A stretch of DNA of 6,595 nucleotides from Candidatus Brocadiaceae bacterium (GTDB lineage Bacteria > Planctomycetota > Brocadiia > Brocadiales > Bathyanammoxibiaceae), in contig JASEHG010000111.1 of assembly GCA_030018855.1 (NCBI GenBank), positions 1-6,595 of the forward strand. Reading direction: 5' to 3'. Below are positions 5,244 through 6,595 of this stretch, piece by piece. The notes beneath the pieces are model-generated. The model had not been told where the DNA came from. It made no database searches and saw nothing but the letters and a program-made list of their open reading frames with translations. Both the position numbers and the translations under genes were made by a program. Each line of letters opens with the position of its first letter. The stretch's first letter is position 1.

Positions 5244-6595
5244 TCATGGCCGTCTCAGTTCCACCTCCCCAAGACCCCCCACCTGTCCCAGCACCTCTGC
5301 GGCCTTACCTACCAGGACTAGCACCATATTATCGGGATTAAAGAACCTCCCTGCCAGCTGATTTACCTCCTCCAGGCTTACCGCCTCAATGTGCTCCAGA
5401 TACGTCTCAAGATAACCGTCTGGTAGACCATAGAACTCCTGCTCCAGGAGTTGGGAGGCAATCTGGGAGGGGGTCTCAAGGCCCAGTGGAAAGCTCCCTT
5501 TATAGTAGGCCCTGGCGGCATCCAGTTCCTCCTGGCTTATCCCCCCTTGCCGTACCCTCTCTAGTTCCTTTAGTAATAACTGCAAGGTCTCCAGGGTCGT
5601 CTCGTTTCTTGTGTGGGTCTTGATAAAAAAAGGCCCCCTCTCTCTCCTGGCGTAAAACTTACCATTTACCCCGTAGGTCAGCCCCCTCCTGGCCCTGAGT
5701 TCTGTATACAGCCTGGAAGCCGGGCCAGAGGCCAGGACATGGTTTAATAGGAGCAGGGGAAAGAAGTCCTGACTCTTCCTTTCAATCCCAAGTAGGCCAA
5801 TGCGTATCTCGGTCTGGGTGAGGTCGGGTTTATCCAGGAGACGTATCTTCCGTCCAGTCCTGGGGGGGGAGACTGGAAGGGGGAGAGTATGGTCACCTAC
5901 GGCCTTCCACTCCCCAAGATGGTCCTCCAACCCTTTCCAGACCTCAGCAGGGTCAAAGTCCCCAACTACCGCAAGGATGGAGTTATTGGGGAGGTAGTAT
6001 CTCTTATGAAATTCTACCACGTCAAATCTAGTAACCACTTTCAGCCCTTCCAGGGTGCCTATGGGGGGGTGGCCATAGGGGTGGTTACCAAAAAGGAGTT
6101 CATACATGTGACGTTCTGCAATGATTCGGCGGTCGTCCTTCTCTCTAAGGATAGAGGCCCTGGACTTCTCCTTATGCCTCTCTAATTCTTCTTCAGGAAA
6201 GGACGGGGATAGGATAACCCGGGATAAGAGGCCAAGGATAGCAGGGAGGTCTCTCTTTAACGAAGTGGCCGAGAGGGTGGCGAAATCGTACTCGCAACGC
6301 TCCCGCAGTGCACCCCCAATAAACTCTATCTCTTCACTAAGCTCCTGGGCAGTCTTTTTTGTGGTACCCTCCAGGAGGAGGGAGGAAGTGAGATAAGCCA
6401 GGCCATACCTATCAGCCGGGTCAAGGGCAGAGCCGGCTTCCACCATCAGTTCCACAGCAACTACGGGGAGTTCGTGATACTCTACAAGGATAACCCTCAG
6501 GCCATTGGGCAGGGTCTTTTTCTCGTAATTTAGGGTAATGCCTTCCCCAGCAACGGCCGTAGAGGCCCAGAATATTAGACCAAAGATTATCCATA
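5244..6595 (-). CDS. Secreted M16-family (pitrilysin-like) protein, probable non-catalytic subunit; N-terminus cut by window edge
   Basis: The frame stays open to the right edge (codons from 6593), giving 449 visible residues; perhaps three are missing. It opens with WIIFGLIFWASTAVA, a Sec signal peptide cleaved after AVA, so the protein acts outside the cytoplasm. The mature part begins GEGITLNYEKKTLPNGLRVILVE, the standard M16 start. At the place of the zinc motif HXXEH it reads YLTSS (residues 67-71) inside GLAYLTSSLLLEGT, so all three key residues are lost. The C-terminal half keeps the family signature SRLYTELRARRGLTYGV, with the R/Y pair (about Arg300 and Tyr307). This is the pattern of the R/Y partner in two-subunit M16B peptidases, whose HXXEH partner is often the adjacent gene, here expected beyond the right edge. 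A GTG at 6455 also opens the frame but would discard the signal peptide. Confidence 0.9.
   Translation of the reverse strand, partial: WIIFGLIFWASTAVAGEGITLNYEKKTLPNGLRVILVEYHELPVVAVELMVEAGSALDPADRYGLAYLTSSLLLEGTTKKTAQELSEEIEFIGGALRERCEYDFATLSATSLKRDLPAILGLLSRVILSPSFPEEELERHKEKSRASILREKDDRRIIAERHMYELLFGNHPYGHPPIGTLEGLKVVTRFDVVEFHKRYYLPNNSILAVVGDFDPAEVWKGLEDHLGEWKAVGDHTLPLPVSPPRTGRKIRLLDKPDLTQTEIRIGLLGIERKSQDFFPLLLLNHVLASGPASRLYTELRARRGLTYGVNGKFYARRERGPFFIKTHTRNETTLETLQLLLKELERVRQGGISQEELDAARAYYKGSFPLGLETPSQIASQLLEQEFYGLPDGYLETYLEHIEAVSLEEVNQLAGRFFNPDNMVLVLVGKAAEVLGQVGGLGEVELRRP
6550..6595 (-). repeat. Inverted repeat, right copy (M16 signal-peptide DNA)
   Basis: This is the partner of 5110-5155. 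It encodes the hydrophobic core and cleavage region of the M16 signal peptide and reaches the window edge still matching. If the repeat continues to the start codon, the next seven plus-strand bases should read AACGCAT. Confidence 0.95.

Noticed and set aside
5800..6396. Plus-strand frames opposite the M16 gene
   Set aside because: They overlap one another and are antisense to a full M16 domain; their products are arginine/serine-rich without motifs.
5103..6595. Inverted repeat as a simple fold-back assembly artefact
   Set aside because: A fold-back would give a perfect repeat meeting at one point. These copies have a mismatch, diverge exactly at the signal cleavage site and are 1.4 kb apart with a coherent gene between, though read mapping is still needed to exclude misassembly.

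Overview
The window is ordinary-looking bacterial chromosome: compact housekeeping genes, mostly on the minus strand, separated by gaps rich in small palindromic repeats. No phage, transposase, CRISPR, tRNA or rRNA is visible. The phylum cannot be fixed from six genes. Perfect TTGACA boxes, GGAGG-type ribosome binding sites and a Sec-type signal peptide indicate a bacterium. The families of short palindromes, including those with GTAGGGGCG and GTAGCCGC ends, remind me of anammox-type planctomycetes and other environmental lineages; that is an impression only.

Left part (1-1841, minus strand): a CDP-alcohol phosphatidyltransferase resembling PgsA (phospholipid synthesis) is followed by ribBA, the bifunctional riboflavin-pathway enzyme, which runs off the left edge. 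The two probably share a promoter at 1894-1923. Their junction has been expanded by a 74-nt partial duplication of the pgsA 3' end carrying a strong hairpin. Removing it leaves a 14-nt gap, so the ancestral operon junction was probably tight.

Centre: a 464-nt divergent gap (1842-2305) holds two consensus-like promoters and a cluster of palindromes. On the plus strand follows a long-chain polyprenyl diphosphate synthase (IspB type, probably for a quinone side chain). Its longest open frame begins inside the promoter, so the real start is ATG 2306. Convergent to it, on the minus strand, lie a NudF-like Nudix ADP-ribose pyrophosphatase (real start GTG 3854) and, upstream of it, a radical SAM biotin-synthase-like protein with CX3CX2C and a C-terminal Cys-Cys pair. 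The latter may be a LipS-type lipoate synthase component.

Right part: a 414-nt repeat-rich gap, then a secreted M16-family protein lacking the HXXEH zinc site. It is therefore probably the non-catalytic (R/Y) subunit of a two-protein peptidase. It runs off the right edge by only a few codons. The most unusual feature is that its signal-peptide DNA recurs in inverted orientation just beyond its 3' end (46 nt, one mismatch). The copy forms a 28-codon stub with its own ATG. The gene is thus flanked by inward-facing copies of its own 5' end, a layout that could be a duplication relic or allow inversion.
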